This document shows positions 1-7,304 of a DNA stretch of 47,446 nt, piece by piece (position 1 is the first letter of the stretch; every line of letters begins with the position of its first letter). Source of the DNA: Hymenobacter elongatus (lineage in GTDB: Bacteria > Bacteroidota > Bacteroidia > Cytophagales > Hymenobacteraceae); assembly GCF_004745955.1 (NCBI RefSeq), contig NZ_SRLD01000041.1, forward strand, positions 1 through 47,446. Direction: 5' to 3'. A program made the translations under genes and the position numbers. The notes beneath the pieces were generated by a model. The model was not told the origin of the DNA. It worked only from the letters and a program-made list of their open reading frames with translations, and ran no database searches.

Positions 1-92
1 AGGGGATGAGCCTTCGGGGTATGCACCGGCAGCAGCGGCCGCAGACGCTCCCACAAGGCATCGGAAATGATGAATTCTTGAGTCGTTGCCAT
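1..92 (-). CDS. IS5-family transposase, N-terminal 30 residues (partial)
   Basis: Reading the minus strand from the ATG at 92-90 gives about 30 residues running off the left edge, starting MATTQEFIISDALWERLRPL and continuing LPVHTPKAHP. The segment SDALWERLRPLLP followed by HP is the typical start of the N-terminal (DUF4096-like) domain of IS5-family DDE transposases. The catalytic domain is outside the window. It is too short to tell whether the gene is intact. Confidence 0.75.
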   Translation of the reverse strand, partial: MATTQEFIISDALWERLRPLLPVHTPKAHP

Positions 93-123
93 ACCCGAAA
101 ATAATGCCTATTTGGATAGGCTC
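1..123 (-). mobile_element. IS5-family insertion sequence, 5' end only (cut by window edge)
   Basis: The first 123 bases are the transposase-proximal end of an IS element reading leftwards out of the window. Read on the minus strand, the end begins GAGCCTATCCAAATAGGC and the transposase start follows about 30 bases later. The trinucleotide TAA at 124-126 separates this end from the inverted end of a second element (GAGGCTATCC, from 127), so the junction is a near-palindrome. A 3-bp TNA-type duplication fits some IS5 subgroups. The other end lies outside the window, so completeness is unknown. Confidence 0.7.
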
Positions 124-126
124 TAA

Positions 127-213
127 GAGGCTATCCGAGTAGGCGGTCATGCTTCGACTTTGCGGACGCCAGATAAAGCATGACGTTCTGGAAAAGCCTG
201 TTCGGGTAGGTCC
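127..213. repeat. Short MITE-like element, IS5-type ends, TAA duplication
   Basis: The left end reads GAGGCTATCCGAGTAGG. The right end, reverse-complemented, reads GGACCTACCCGAACAGG, an imperfect terminal inverted repeat. TAA flanks both sides (124-126 and 214-216). The left end matches the adjoining IS5-family end at 14 of 17 positions, so that IS family is a plausible source of transposase. The interior carries the core GTCATGC...GCATGAC shared with the longer elements further right. No coding capacity is seen. Confidence 0.6.
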
Positions 214-243
214 TAAGTACGGATCAGCACAGATTATTCGGAT

Positions 244-876
244 TCAACGGCTCACGAAGGGCATTTTCCCCACGAATTCGTCGCTTTCCACTTGCTTGAG
301 AATAAAGTCGGCGAGGTCGGCACGGCCGATGCTGGTGCTGGCATTCACGCCTACCCAGCCTACGCGGTACTGCTTGCGGGCCACTTCGGTGGTAAGGCGC
401 GGCCCCCGCACGATTTCCCAGTCCAGGCCACTGGCGCGCAGCACGTCGGCGTGGCTCTGCGCATCGGTCAGCACATGGGGCACGGCCAGGCGCATGATGC
501 CGCGAATGAGCCTGTCGGCGAGTTGGGGCTGGTCTTCGGCGTAGGGCAACCCCCCGCCCGACAGGCTGATGATGCGCCGAACCCCGTGCTGCTGCATGGC
601 CGCCACGATGTGGGCGGTGCCGCGCGTCTGCACGTCTTTAGGCGAATTCTTCACTTGTCCAAACAAGCTCACCACGATGTCGGCACCGCGCACGATGCTG
701 CTGACGTCCTCGGCGTTGAGCACGTCGCCGGGCACCACCTGCAGGTTCGGGGATGTCTGTGGGATTTTGGCAGGGGTGCGGGCCAGGGCAGACACCGGGT
801 AGCCATGCTGCAGGGCGAGTTTGAGGAATTCCTGGCCGGTGAGACCGGAGCCGCCAAAGAGGGCAATACGTTTCAT
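244..876 (-). CDS. NAD(P)-binding Rossmann-fold oxidoreductase (atypical SDR, NmrA/YwnB-like)
   Basis: A 210-residue protein starting MKRIALFGGSGLTG. The glycine-rich dinucleotide-binding loop GGSGLTG lies at residues 8-14 and is followed by the ALAR segment typical of atypical short-chain dehydrogenases that bind NAD(P)H. There is no classical YxxxK pair, so it may be a quinone/NADPH sensor or reductase and not a classical SDR. The start at 876 is chosen because an upstream in-frame extension would run across the divergent promoter and lacks family similarity. It is divergent from an HxlR regulator (88-bp gap). This arrangement is common for HxlR-controlled redox genes, so joint regulation is inferred. 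The substrate is not predictable. Confidence 0.85.
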   Translation of the reverse strand: MKRIALFGGSGLTGQEFLKLALQHGYPVSALARTPAKIPQTSPNLQVVPGDVLNAEDVSSIVRGADIVVSLFGQVKNSPKDVQTRGTAHIVAAMQQHGVRRIISLSGGGLPYAEDQPQLADRLIRGIMRLAVPHVLTDAQSHADVLRASGLDWEIVRGPRLTTEVARKQYRVGWVGVNASTSIGRADLADFILKQVESDEFVGKMPFVSR

Positions 877-914
877 ACAATAGAAAAAACGGTGAAGTCT
901 GGGGCAAAGAACCG

Positions 915-922
915 TAGCTTTG
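915..922 (+). promoter_or_regulatory. Predicted -7 element (TAGCTTTG) for the HxlR gene
   Basis: TAGCTTTG matches the Bacteroidota -7 consensus TAnnTTTG and lies 42 bp before the ATG of the HxlR gene, in the divergent intergenic region. No clear -33 TTTG element is seen at the usual distance. It is predicted from sequence match only. Confidence 0.45.
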
Positions 923-944
923 GGGTACCTGCTGCTATTGGTAG

Positions 945-960
945 TACTAACATTTAAGTA
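945..960. promoter_or_regulatory. Candidate HxlR-type operator (TACT-N8-AGTA)
   Basis: TACTAACATTTAAGTA is an imperfect palindrome with TACT/AGTA arms, between the predicted promoter and the HxlR start codon at 965. YodB/HypR-type members of the HxlR family bind TACT-N7-AGTA boxes. This site has the same arms with one extra central base. The position suits autoregulation and control of the divergent oxidoreductase. This is inference. Confidence 0.45.
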
Positions 961-964
961 AGAA

Positions 965-1327
965 ATGGCTCCTTTGCCCGTATTCGTCACGCCCCGCTGC
1001 CCGGTGCGCACCACCCTGGAGCTGGTGGGCGGCAAGTGGCGCCTGCTGGTGCTACATCAACTGGGTGCCGGCCCGTTGCGGTTTGGCGAGCTGCGACGGG
1101 CGCTGCCCGGGATTAGCGAAAAGATGCTGGTGCAGGAGCTGCGTCTGCTCACCGATGCCGGCCTAACGCAGCGCCACAACTACGGCGAAGTGCCGCCCCG
1201 TGTCGAGTACGAGCTGACGGACACCGGCCGCGCGGCCCTGCCGCTGGTGGCGGCCGCTGCCGACTTTGGCCAGCACTACCTTAGCACTCTGCAGGGGGAG
1301 GGGCCGCCAGCAGACCAGCCGCAGTAG
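965..1327 (+). CDS. HxlR-family winged-helix transcriptional regulator
   Basis: A 120-residue protein carrying one HxlR (MarR/DUF24-like) winged-helix domain over most of its length. The hallmark CPVRTTLELVGGKWRLLVL is at residues 12-30, followed by the RFGELRRALPGISEKMLVQEL recognition helix region and the R-x-EYELTDTGRAL wing. Cys12 is the conserved N-terminal cysteine that senses electrophiles or oxidants in YodB, CatR and HypR. Divergent transcription from an NAD(P)-binding oxidoreductase and a TACT-N8-AGTA palindrome in between suggest a redox- or quinone-responsive local repressor. The inducer cannot be read from sequence. Confidence 0.92.
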   Translation: MAPLPVFVTPRCPVRTTLELVGGKWRLLVLHQLGAGPLRFGELRRALPGISEKMLVQELRLLTDAGLTQRHNYGEVPPRVEYELTDTGRAALPLVAAAADFGQHYLSTLQGEGPPADQPQ

Positions 1328-1336
1328 CAGGCATAA

Positions 1337-1366
1337 GGCCGCCTGTAGGTTTCGGAGGCCGTTTTT
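1337..1366 (+). terminator. Possible rho-independent terminator after the HxlR gene
   Basis: GGCCGCC - 10-nt loop - GGAGGCC followed by GTTTTT, starting 10 bases after the HxlR stop codon. The stem has one G-A mismatch, so the call is tentative. Confidence 0.4.
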
Positions 1367-1447
1367 CGGCGGGCGGCGTCCGCGCCTGCCCGGCCGAAGC
1401 GACTGGGGCGGGCGGCAGAAGCCATCGGATCTGCTATATCTTGCGGT

Positions 1448-2083
1448 ATGATTTCCACCCTTGACCTTTCCCGTCTGCCCGACGCAGCCGCGCTGCAGCG
1501 CCTCTGCCAGTCGCTGGCCGTGCTCGATGCCGTCAACTCGCCCGATCTGGAGTTTCGCTATTACACGTACAGCCCCAACTGGAGCGAAACGGAGGCCTTG
1601 TTTGAAATGAGTGACGGCGAAGGTGACCAGATGCTGGTGCTGTTCCGGCCCGAAGGCTGCTGCATCAACGGTTTCCTCTCCCAATACGACCAGCCCGACA
1701 AAGTCCAGCTAACACGCGGCCTGCCTGCTGCCTTCGACGAATTCATGCTCGGTGAGCCGGTACTATCCATCGGTACCACATTTTGCCTCTGGTATACGCC
1801 CGCCCACGGCTGGCAGACCGGCGTGGCGGAAAATGAGGACGACGGCTCCGAGGAGCTACTTTCTATCCTCGATGGCCAGCCTGAATCCTACGCCGACTGG
1901 GCCAACGAGTATTACCTCGACGAAACCGAGCGGGAGCCGATTGATACCAACGATGTGGCCCGCATCTACCGCCACGAGCCTCTGACTAAAGCCCTCGTGC
2001 AGGCTCTGAACCAAGAGCTGGACGACTGGGTGATGCTGGAAACGGATGTGCAGGAAATCGGCTATCCATACGATTTCAGCTGA
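1448..2083 (+). CDS. Hypothetical protein, acidic, cytoplasmic
   Basis: An intact 211-residue reading frame with codon use like its neighbours and no signal peptide or membrane segment. It is strongly acidic with many aromatic residues (e.g. YYTYSPNW, DWANEYYLDETE). It resembles small uncharacterised proteins of Hymenobacter-type genomes in style, but no named family is recognised. It converges on glpD with a 36-bp gap lacking a clear terminator hairpin. No function is proposed. Confidence 0.7.
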   Translation: MISTLDLSRLPDAAALQRLCQSLAVLDAVNSPDLEFRYYTYSPNWSETEALFEMSDGEGDQMLVLFRPEGCCINGFLSQYDQPDKVQLTRGLPAAFDEFMLGEPVLSIGTTFCLWYTPAHGWQTGVAENEDDGSEELLSILDGQPESYADWANEYYLDETEREPIDTNDVARIYRHEPLTKALVQALNQELDDWVMLETDVQEIGYPYDFS

Positions 2084-2119
2084 AGCGCCCGGGCGGTTTT
2101 GCGCGGCGCAAATCGGTCG

Positions 2120-3739
2120 TTAGCTTGTTGCTTCGTCGGTTGCCGGCTGTTGCGGCAGCACATACTGCCGTGCCATCTGGGTGAATTCCGTCACTTGCTG
2201 GTGCTGCCAAGTGGTGTCGTGGCCCAGCTCGCGGGCTAGTAGCGCAGCTACCACCGGAGCCATGCGAATGGCAGCGGCGGCATCGAGGAAAAGCACCCGC
2301 ACCCGGCGGGCCAGCACATCTTCCACGGTGCGGGCCATTTCGTGGCGGGCGGCCCACACCACCTCCACGCACCTGAACTCCAGCGCGTCGTCCAGCTTTT
2401 TCGCCAGCTCCGGCTGCTCGGTGAGAAGCTGCTGGAGGGCTGGCTGGTCGGTGCCGTACACGGCGAGGTGGGAGCGATGGTCGGTGGTGGGCTGGGCGCC
2501 GTGAATGCGCAGGTGGGCCGTGCGGCTTTCGGCGGCCGGCAGCTTACCCAAGGCAATGGCCTGGTCGATGGTATCCTGGCCCATGCGGCGGTAGGTGGTC
2601 CATTTGCCGCCCGTGATGGTGATGAGGCCTGCTCCGGATACCAGAATTTTGTGACTGCGCGAAATCTCCCGCGTTTTGGCAGCGCCATCCGGCGTCGCGG
2701 CCAGAGGGCGCAGGCCCGCAAAAACGCTCAGTGCATGGTGGCGGGTGGGTGTGTGGGTAAGGTAGCGAGCCGCAGTGCGCAGAATGAAATCGACTTCCGC
2801 CTCCAGCGCCTGGGGCTCCAGCTGGGCTTCGTCCAGCGGCGTGTCGGTGGTGCCCAGCACCACGCGGCCGTGCCAGGGCACGGCAAACAGTACGCGCCCA
2901 TCGTCGGTTTTCGGAATCATCAGGGCATCGTTGCCAGGCAGAAACGACTTATCGAGCACGATGTGGACGCCCTGGCTAGGCCGCACCAGCTTTTGCGCCG
3001 CCGGCTCGTCCATCCGCAGAATGGCATCGACGAACACGCCGGTGGCATTCACTACGGCCTTGGCCCGCAGCTCATAGGAGCGGCCGGTTTCCGCATCGGT
3101 GGCCGTTACGCCCGAAATCTGGCCTTGCGCATCCTTCACTAAGCCCCGCACCGCAACATGGTTGAGCAGGGTGCCGCCCTGTTCAATGGCCGTCTGGGCC
3201 AGATTGATGGCCAGGCGCGCATCATCGAACTGCCCGTCGTGGTAGAGTACGCCACCCCGAAGGCCCGCCGCTTTGAGGTTGCCGAGCCGGCGCAACGTTT
3301 CCTGCTTGCTTAGATGCCGGGAGGTGCCCAGGCTGAGCCGGCCCGCCAGCATATCGTAGAGCTTGAGCCCAATGGTGTAGAACGGGCCGCCCCACCAGTC
3401 GTAATTGGGAATGATGAACTCCTGGTTTTTGACCAGATGCGGCGCATTTTGCAGCAATAAGCCTCGCTCGTACAGGGCCTCGCGCACCAGCCCGATGTCG
3501 CCCTGCGCCAGGTAGCGCACCCCGCCATGCACCAGCTTGGTGCTGCGGCTGCTGGTGCCCTTGGCGTAGTCGGCTTGCTCCAGCAGCAGCGTAGTGTAGC
3601 CCCGGCTGATACCATCCAGCGCCACACCCAGGCCCGTTGCGCCGCCCCCGATAACGAGCAAATCCCAAATGGGACGGGCGGTCAGGGTGCGAAGCAGGTT
3701 TTCGCGGCGGAATACGTCATGAGGATCGGAAATCGGCAT
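2120..3739 (-). CDS. glpD: FAD-dependent glycerol-3-phosphate dehydrogenase
   Basis: A 539-residue protein of normal length for aerobic GlpD, which oxidises sn-glycerol 3-phosphate to dihydroxyacetone phosphate and passes electrons to the quinone pool at the inner membrane. The FAD-binding loop VIGGGATGLG is at residues 29-38. The conserved GTSSRSTKLVHGGVRYL segment follows (about residues 61-77), then the DAO fold with TGVFVDAI and the C-terminal FAD contact VSGAGLITITGGKWTTYR. A C-terminal all-alpha GlpD extension is present. No glpK or glpF is in the window, so it stands alone here. It is intact with all expected motifs. Confidence 0.95.
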   Translation of the reverse strand: MPISDPHDVFRRENLLRTLTARPIWDLLVIGGGATGLGVALDGISRGYTTLLLEQADYAKGTSSRSTKLVHGGVRYLAQGDIGLVREALYERGLLLQNAPHLVKNQEFIIPNYDWWGGPFYTIGLKLYDMLAGRLSLGTSRHLSKQETLRRLGNLKAAGLRGGVLYHDGQFDDARLAINLAQTAIEQGGTLLNHVAVRGLVKDAQGQISGVTATDAETGRSYELRAKAVVNATGVFVDAILRMDEPAAQKLVRPSQGVHIVLDKSFLPGNDALMIPKTDDGRVLFAVPWHGRVVLGTTDTPLDEAQLEPQALEAEVDFILRTAARYLTHTPTRHHALSVFAGLRPLAATPDGAAKTREISRSHKILVSGAGLITITGGKWTTYRRMGQDTIDQAIALGKLPAAESRTAHLRIHGAQPTTDHRSHLAVYGTDQPALQQLLTEQPELAKKLDDALEFRCVEVVWAARHEMARTVEDVLARRVRVLFLDAAAAIRMAPVVAALLARELGHDTTWQHQQVTEFTQMARQYVLPQQPATDEATS

Positions 3740-4143
3740 AGCAGGGGGGATAAGGCAGCAATGGCGGCACTGCGGAAGCTACGGAGTGCGGTGGGCATGG
3801 CCAATGCCTCAACGGAATTAGCGAGCAAATAGATAGTGCCGCCGGCCTCGGGCGCAGGGCTGCGCCCGTCACCTTAACCGTATTTTTCGAGGCTTAGGCC
3901 ACCCTAGCCTTTGTCGGCGCCGTTTCGGCCCTTTGACTCTGCTCCCGAATCGTGAAGCAAAGACTCGATTTTCTGGCTATATCACCGGGGCACTGGCTAT
4001 GGCGTTTCGTCGTAGCGAGTAGGGGAGAAGCCGGTAAGTGAATAGGATTCCAGGAGCCAGAAATCTGCACTAGCTTTGAGCATAGGCTCTGGCAGGAGAC
4101 CAGTGACAACGGAGGAGGCATTAATCTTGAAAATTCGCGGCAA
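3740..4143. other. Intergenic region without a convincing gene
   Basis: About 400 bp between the divergent glpD and GH97 starts, so it should carry both promoters. The only structure noted is a GC-rich hairpin near 3849-3868 (GGGCGCAGGGCTGCGCCC). No TAnnTTTG element with good spacing was found. Short open frames here show no family resemblance. Confidence 0.5.
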
Positions 4144-6333
4144 ATGAGGAAATATACCACCCATGTTGTGCGGGCCCTGAGCAGCAGCGTGCTGCTGAGC
4201 ACGTGCTTGGGTTCATTTCTCACGGCGTGTTCCTCGGCTTCCACGCCCACCGCAGCAGCGCCGCTGCAGGGCCAAACGCTTCACTCGCCGGGCAAGAAGC
4301 TCACGCTGAAGTTTGGCCTGAGCGCCAGCGGTGAGCCTACCTACCAGCTGCAATACGGCGCGAAAGCCGTGTTGCAGCCCAGCCGGCTTGGACTCTTGCT
4401 GCAGGGGTAGCCCGGTTTCGACAAGGGATTTACCATCGCCCGCCTTGATTCCAGCCAGCACGACGACACGTGGGCACCCGTGTGGGGCGAAGTAAAAAGC
4501 ATCCGCAACCAATACAAAGAGCTGGCCGTGACCTTGCAGCAGGAGGCCGCCGAACACCGGCAGCTGGTAGTGCGCTTCCGGCTGTTCGACGATGGACTGG
4601 GCTTCCGCTACGAGTTTCCGGAGCAGCCAGGGCTGAAGTATTTCACGGTTTCCGCCGAGAAAACCGAGTTTATTCTGCCCGCCGACCACCAAGCCTTCTG
4701 GATGCGGGGCGACTACGATACCAACGAGTACCTCTACTCGACCACTAAGTTGAGCGAGGTGAGCCCCGCAGCTGCCCAGGCCACGCCCGAAATTGCCACG
4801 CAAGTCCCGATTCCGGGCAATGCCGTGCAAACGCCGCTCATGCTCAAGTCGGCCGATGGCCTGTACATCAATATCCACGAGGCGGCGCTGGTCAACTATT
4901 CGGCCATGGCGCTGCTCGTCAACGGCAGCACCCACACGCTGACCAGTGAGCTGTGCCCCGATGCTACCGGAGCCAAAGCCTATCTGCAAACCCCCGCCCA
5001 AACGCCCTGGCGCACGGTGGTGGTGGCCGATAACGCCTCGGCCATCCTGACCTCGAAGCTGATTCTGAACCTGAATGAGCCGAGCAAGATTCAGGATACG
5101 GGCTGGATTAAGCCCCAGAAATACGTGGGCGTGTGGTGGGAGATGCAGATCAACAAGGGCAAATGGGCCTACTCTGACGCAAGCAATATCAAGCTGGCCG
5201 ACACGGATTTTGCCACGCTCAAGCCTAGTGGCCGGCACTCGGCCAACACGGTCAACGTGAAGCGCTACATCAACTTTGCGGCCCGGAATGGCCTGCAAAG
5301 CGTGCTCGTGGAGGGCTGGAACGTGGGCTGGGAAGACTGGTTTGGCAACTGGAAAGAGGAGGTGTTCGACTTTGTGACGCCCTACCCTGATTTTGATGTG
5401 AATGAGCTGCAGCGCTACGCCACCGGCAAAAACGTGAAGCTCATTATGCACCACGAAACCAGCGGCTCGGTCACGAACTACGAGCGGCGCATGGACACGG
5501 CCTACCGCTTCATGCGCGACCATAACTACGACGCCGTCAAAACCGGGTACGTGGGCCGCATCATTCCGCGCGGCGAGCATCACGATGGCCAATGGATGGT
5601 GAACCACTACGTGCGGGCCGCCCAGAAAACGGCCGAGAACCGTATTATGGTGGATATGCACGAGCCCGTGCGCCCCACCGGCCTGCACCGCACCTATCCC
5701 AACTGGCTGGCCAACGAAGCTGCCCGGGGCACTGAGTTTAATGCCTGGAGCAGCGGCAACCCGCCCGAGCACGAAACCATTCTGCCGTTCACTCGCCTGA
5801 TGGGCGGCCCCATGGACTACACGCCCGGCATCTTCCAGATTACGCTCGACCAATATGCGCCCCAGAACAAGGGCAAGCAAGTGCACACTACCCTGGCCAA
5901 GCAGCTGGCCCTGTACGTGACGCTGTACAGCCCCCTGCAAATGGCCGCCGACCTGCCCGAGAACTATGAGAAGCACCGCGACGCTTTCCAGTTCATCAAG
6001 GATGTGCCCGTGGATTGGGACGACACCCGCGTGCTGCTGGCCGAGCCCGGCGACTTTGTCACCACGGCTCGCAAAGCCAAGGGGAAAGACGAGTGGTACT
6101 TGGGCAGCATCACCGACGAAAATGCCCGGGAACAATCCGTGAAGCTCGATTTTCTCACCCCCGGCCAGCCCTACGAAGCCATTGTGTATGCCGACGGCAA
6201 AGACGCTTCCTGGAATAAAAACCCGATGGCCTATCAGATTCGCAAGCTGAAAGTAAACAGCAATTCGGTGCTGCCGCTGCAGCTGGCCGCGGGCGGCGGG
6301 GCAGCCGTGAGCATCAAGCCGGTACGTCAGTAG
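4144..6333 (+). pseudogene. GH97 (SusB-like) alpha-glucosidase lipoprotein, interrupted by one in-frame amber stop
   Basis: The whole 730-codon frame encodes a GH97 glycoside hydrolase, but codon 89 (4408-4410) is TAG. On either side the frame continues without shift: ...LGLLLQG, stop, PGFDKGFTIARLDSSQHDDTW..., as expected for the N-terminal beta-sandwich domain. The start gives a lipoprotein signal ending LTAC (cleavage before Cys29). Downstream the TIM-barrel motifs are intact: HHETSG, VDMHEPVRPTG and the GTEFNAW region, carrying the glutamates that serve as calcium ligands and acid/base in SusB-type inverting enzymes. A 617-residue remnant could start at the GTG at 4480, but it would lack signal and N-terminus. 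The frame could be a recent pseudogene, a sequencing error or a suppressed stop. Confidence 0.8.
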
Positions 6334-6431
6334 AACAAAATTCTATGCTGTGATACCACGCTTAGTATCCTGCAAATGCGCCGGTTGATTCCCTTACATT
6401 TTGGATAAGTTACCCCATCATTTTTGCACTC

Positions 6432-7061
6432 ATGAAAGCATTGTTTACCGCACTTATTGCGCTTCTCACCACTATTAGCGCTTTGGGTCAAGCATTTGAA
6501 GGTCGAATTTTATACGCAAATAGTTGCAAAAGCAAGCTGCCCAATGTAACTGACCAGCAATGGAATGACATGATGGGTACTACGCAAGAGTACTATATAA
6601 AAGGTGGGAGTTACAAAAGCATCGACGATGGCAAGCTCATGCAGTGGCAGCTGTTCAGTAATCAAGAGAATAAGCTGTATACCAAAATGGCGAATTCCGA
6701 AGCGGCACTCTGGAACGATGCCACGGTTAATGCGGATGAAGTTCTCAAGGCTGAAGTGAAAAGAGGAGTTACTGACATTCTGGGCTACAAGTGCGATGAG
6801 CTTACGCTAACCTGCAAAAGCGGCGTGCAGAAATATTACTTCAGCTCCAAACTTAGCGTTGACCCCAAACTCTATGAACAGCATAAGTTTGGTAATTGGT
6901 ATGAGGTTCTTAAGAACACCAACGCTATTCCACTAAAGTTTATCGTTGATACCCCGCAGTTTGCTATGGAAAGCGTGGCTACTGAGGTTAAGAAAGTGAA
7001 GCTGGAAAACGGATTATTTTCCTTGCCAGCAGGTGTTACTACAACGAAGAGCCCTTATTAA
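6432..7061 (+). CDS. Secreted hypothetical protein (GLPGLI/DUF4412-like style)
   Basis: A 209-residue protein with a Sec signal peptide (MKALFTALIALLTTISALGQA, cleavage near residue 20). The mature part is lysine-rich, with FEGRILYANSCKS near the N-terminus and a central ILGYKCDELTLTCKSG followed by KYYFSSKLSVDPKLYEQHKFG. A 'modified copper or cluster-free Cys pair then Y-F-S-S' layout resembles periplasmic GLPGLI/DUF4412 proteins of Bacteroidota, though identification is only by style. Its base composition is clearly more AT-rich than the neighbouring genes, which may mean acquisition from elsewhere. It converges on the acylase gene across a terminator that has been split by a MITE. Confidence 0.7.
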   Translation: MKALFTALIALLTTISALGQAFEGRILYANSCKSKLPNVTDQQWNDMMGTTQEYYIKGGSYKSIDDGKLMQWQLFSNQENKLYTKMANSEAALWNDATVNADEVLKAEVKRGVTDILGYKCDELTLTCKSGVQKYYFSSKLSVDPKLYEQHKFGNWYEVLKNTNAIPLKFIVDTPQFAMESVATEVKKVKLENGLFSLPAGVTTTKSPY

Positions 7062-7080
7062 CGCATCGTGTGGCCAAGCA

Positions 7081-7293
7081 AATGAAGAAGCCCCGACCTT
7101 ACGGCCTTGTCCTTACCCAAATCTTTTTCCGGCTTCCTGGAGGTAATGCCAAGGCCCTTTTTGTTAGCTGACCACGCTTGAAAAGCGGTAAACCAGATAG
7201 TCAACCGCACAAAAACGCCCTTCCAGCCACATGGCTGGAAGGGCGTTTGAGTTTTGGGTAAGGACAAGACCTTACGGCCGGGGCTTCTTCATT
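7081..7293. terminator. Bidirectional terminator hairpin split by a 163-bp MITE
   Basis: The arms AATGAAGAAGCCCCG (7081-7095) and CGGGGCTTCTTCATT (7279-7293) are perfectly complementary over 15 bp. Removing the inserted element and one duplication copy leaves a 10-nt loop, ACCTTACGGC. It lies between the ends of two convergent genes (stops at 7061 and 7305), so it is read as their shared terminator. The inserted element carries its own strong hairpin and may preserve termination. Confidence 0.75.
7106..7268. mobile_element. 163-bp MITE-like element, copy 1
   Basis: The ends CTTGTCCTTACCCAAA / TTTGGGTAAGGACAAG form a perfect 16-bp terminal inverted repeat. ACCTTACGGC is directly repeated at 7096-7105 and 7269-7278, a 10-bp target duplication. 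The interior holds a near-perfect hairpin (7211-7246) with 17-bp arms around a 2-nt centre, beginning AAACGCCCTTCCAGCCA and followed by a T-rich tract, so it looks like a terminator. There is no coding capacity. A second copy (38126-38288) differs at 4 of 163 positions. Confidence 0.85.
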
Positions 7294-7304
7294 TACTTGA
7301 GCTC

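Noticed and set aside
292..957. 221-codon frame opposite the NAD(P)-binding gene
   Set aside because: His/Gly/Val-rich antisense translation; the opposite strand has the Rossmann motif.
3894..4250. 118-codon minus-strand frame upstream of GH97
   Set aside because: It overlaps the GH97 signal peptide and has no family features.
4213..6135. 640-codon open frame antisense to the GH97 gene
   Set aside because: It mirrors the codon structure of the GH97 frame, has no family resemblance and is typical of high-GC antisense frames.
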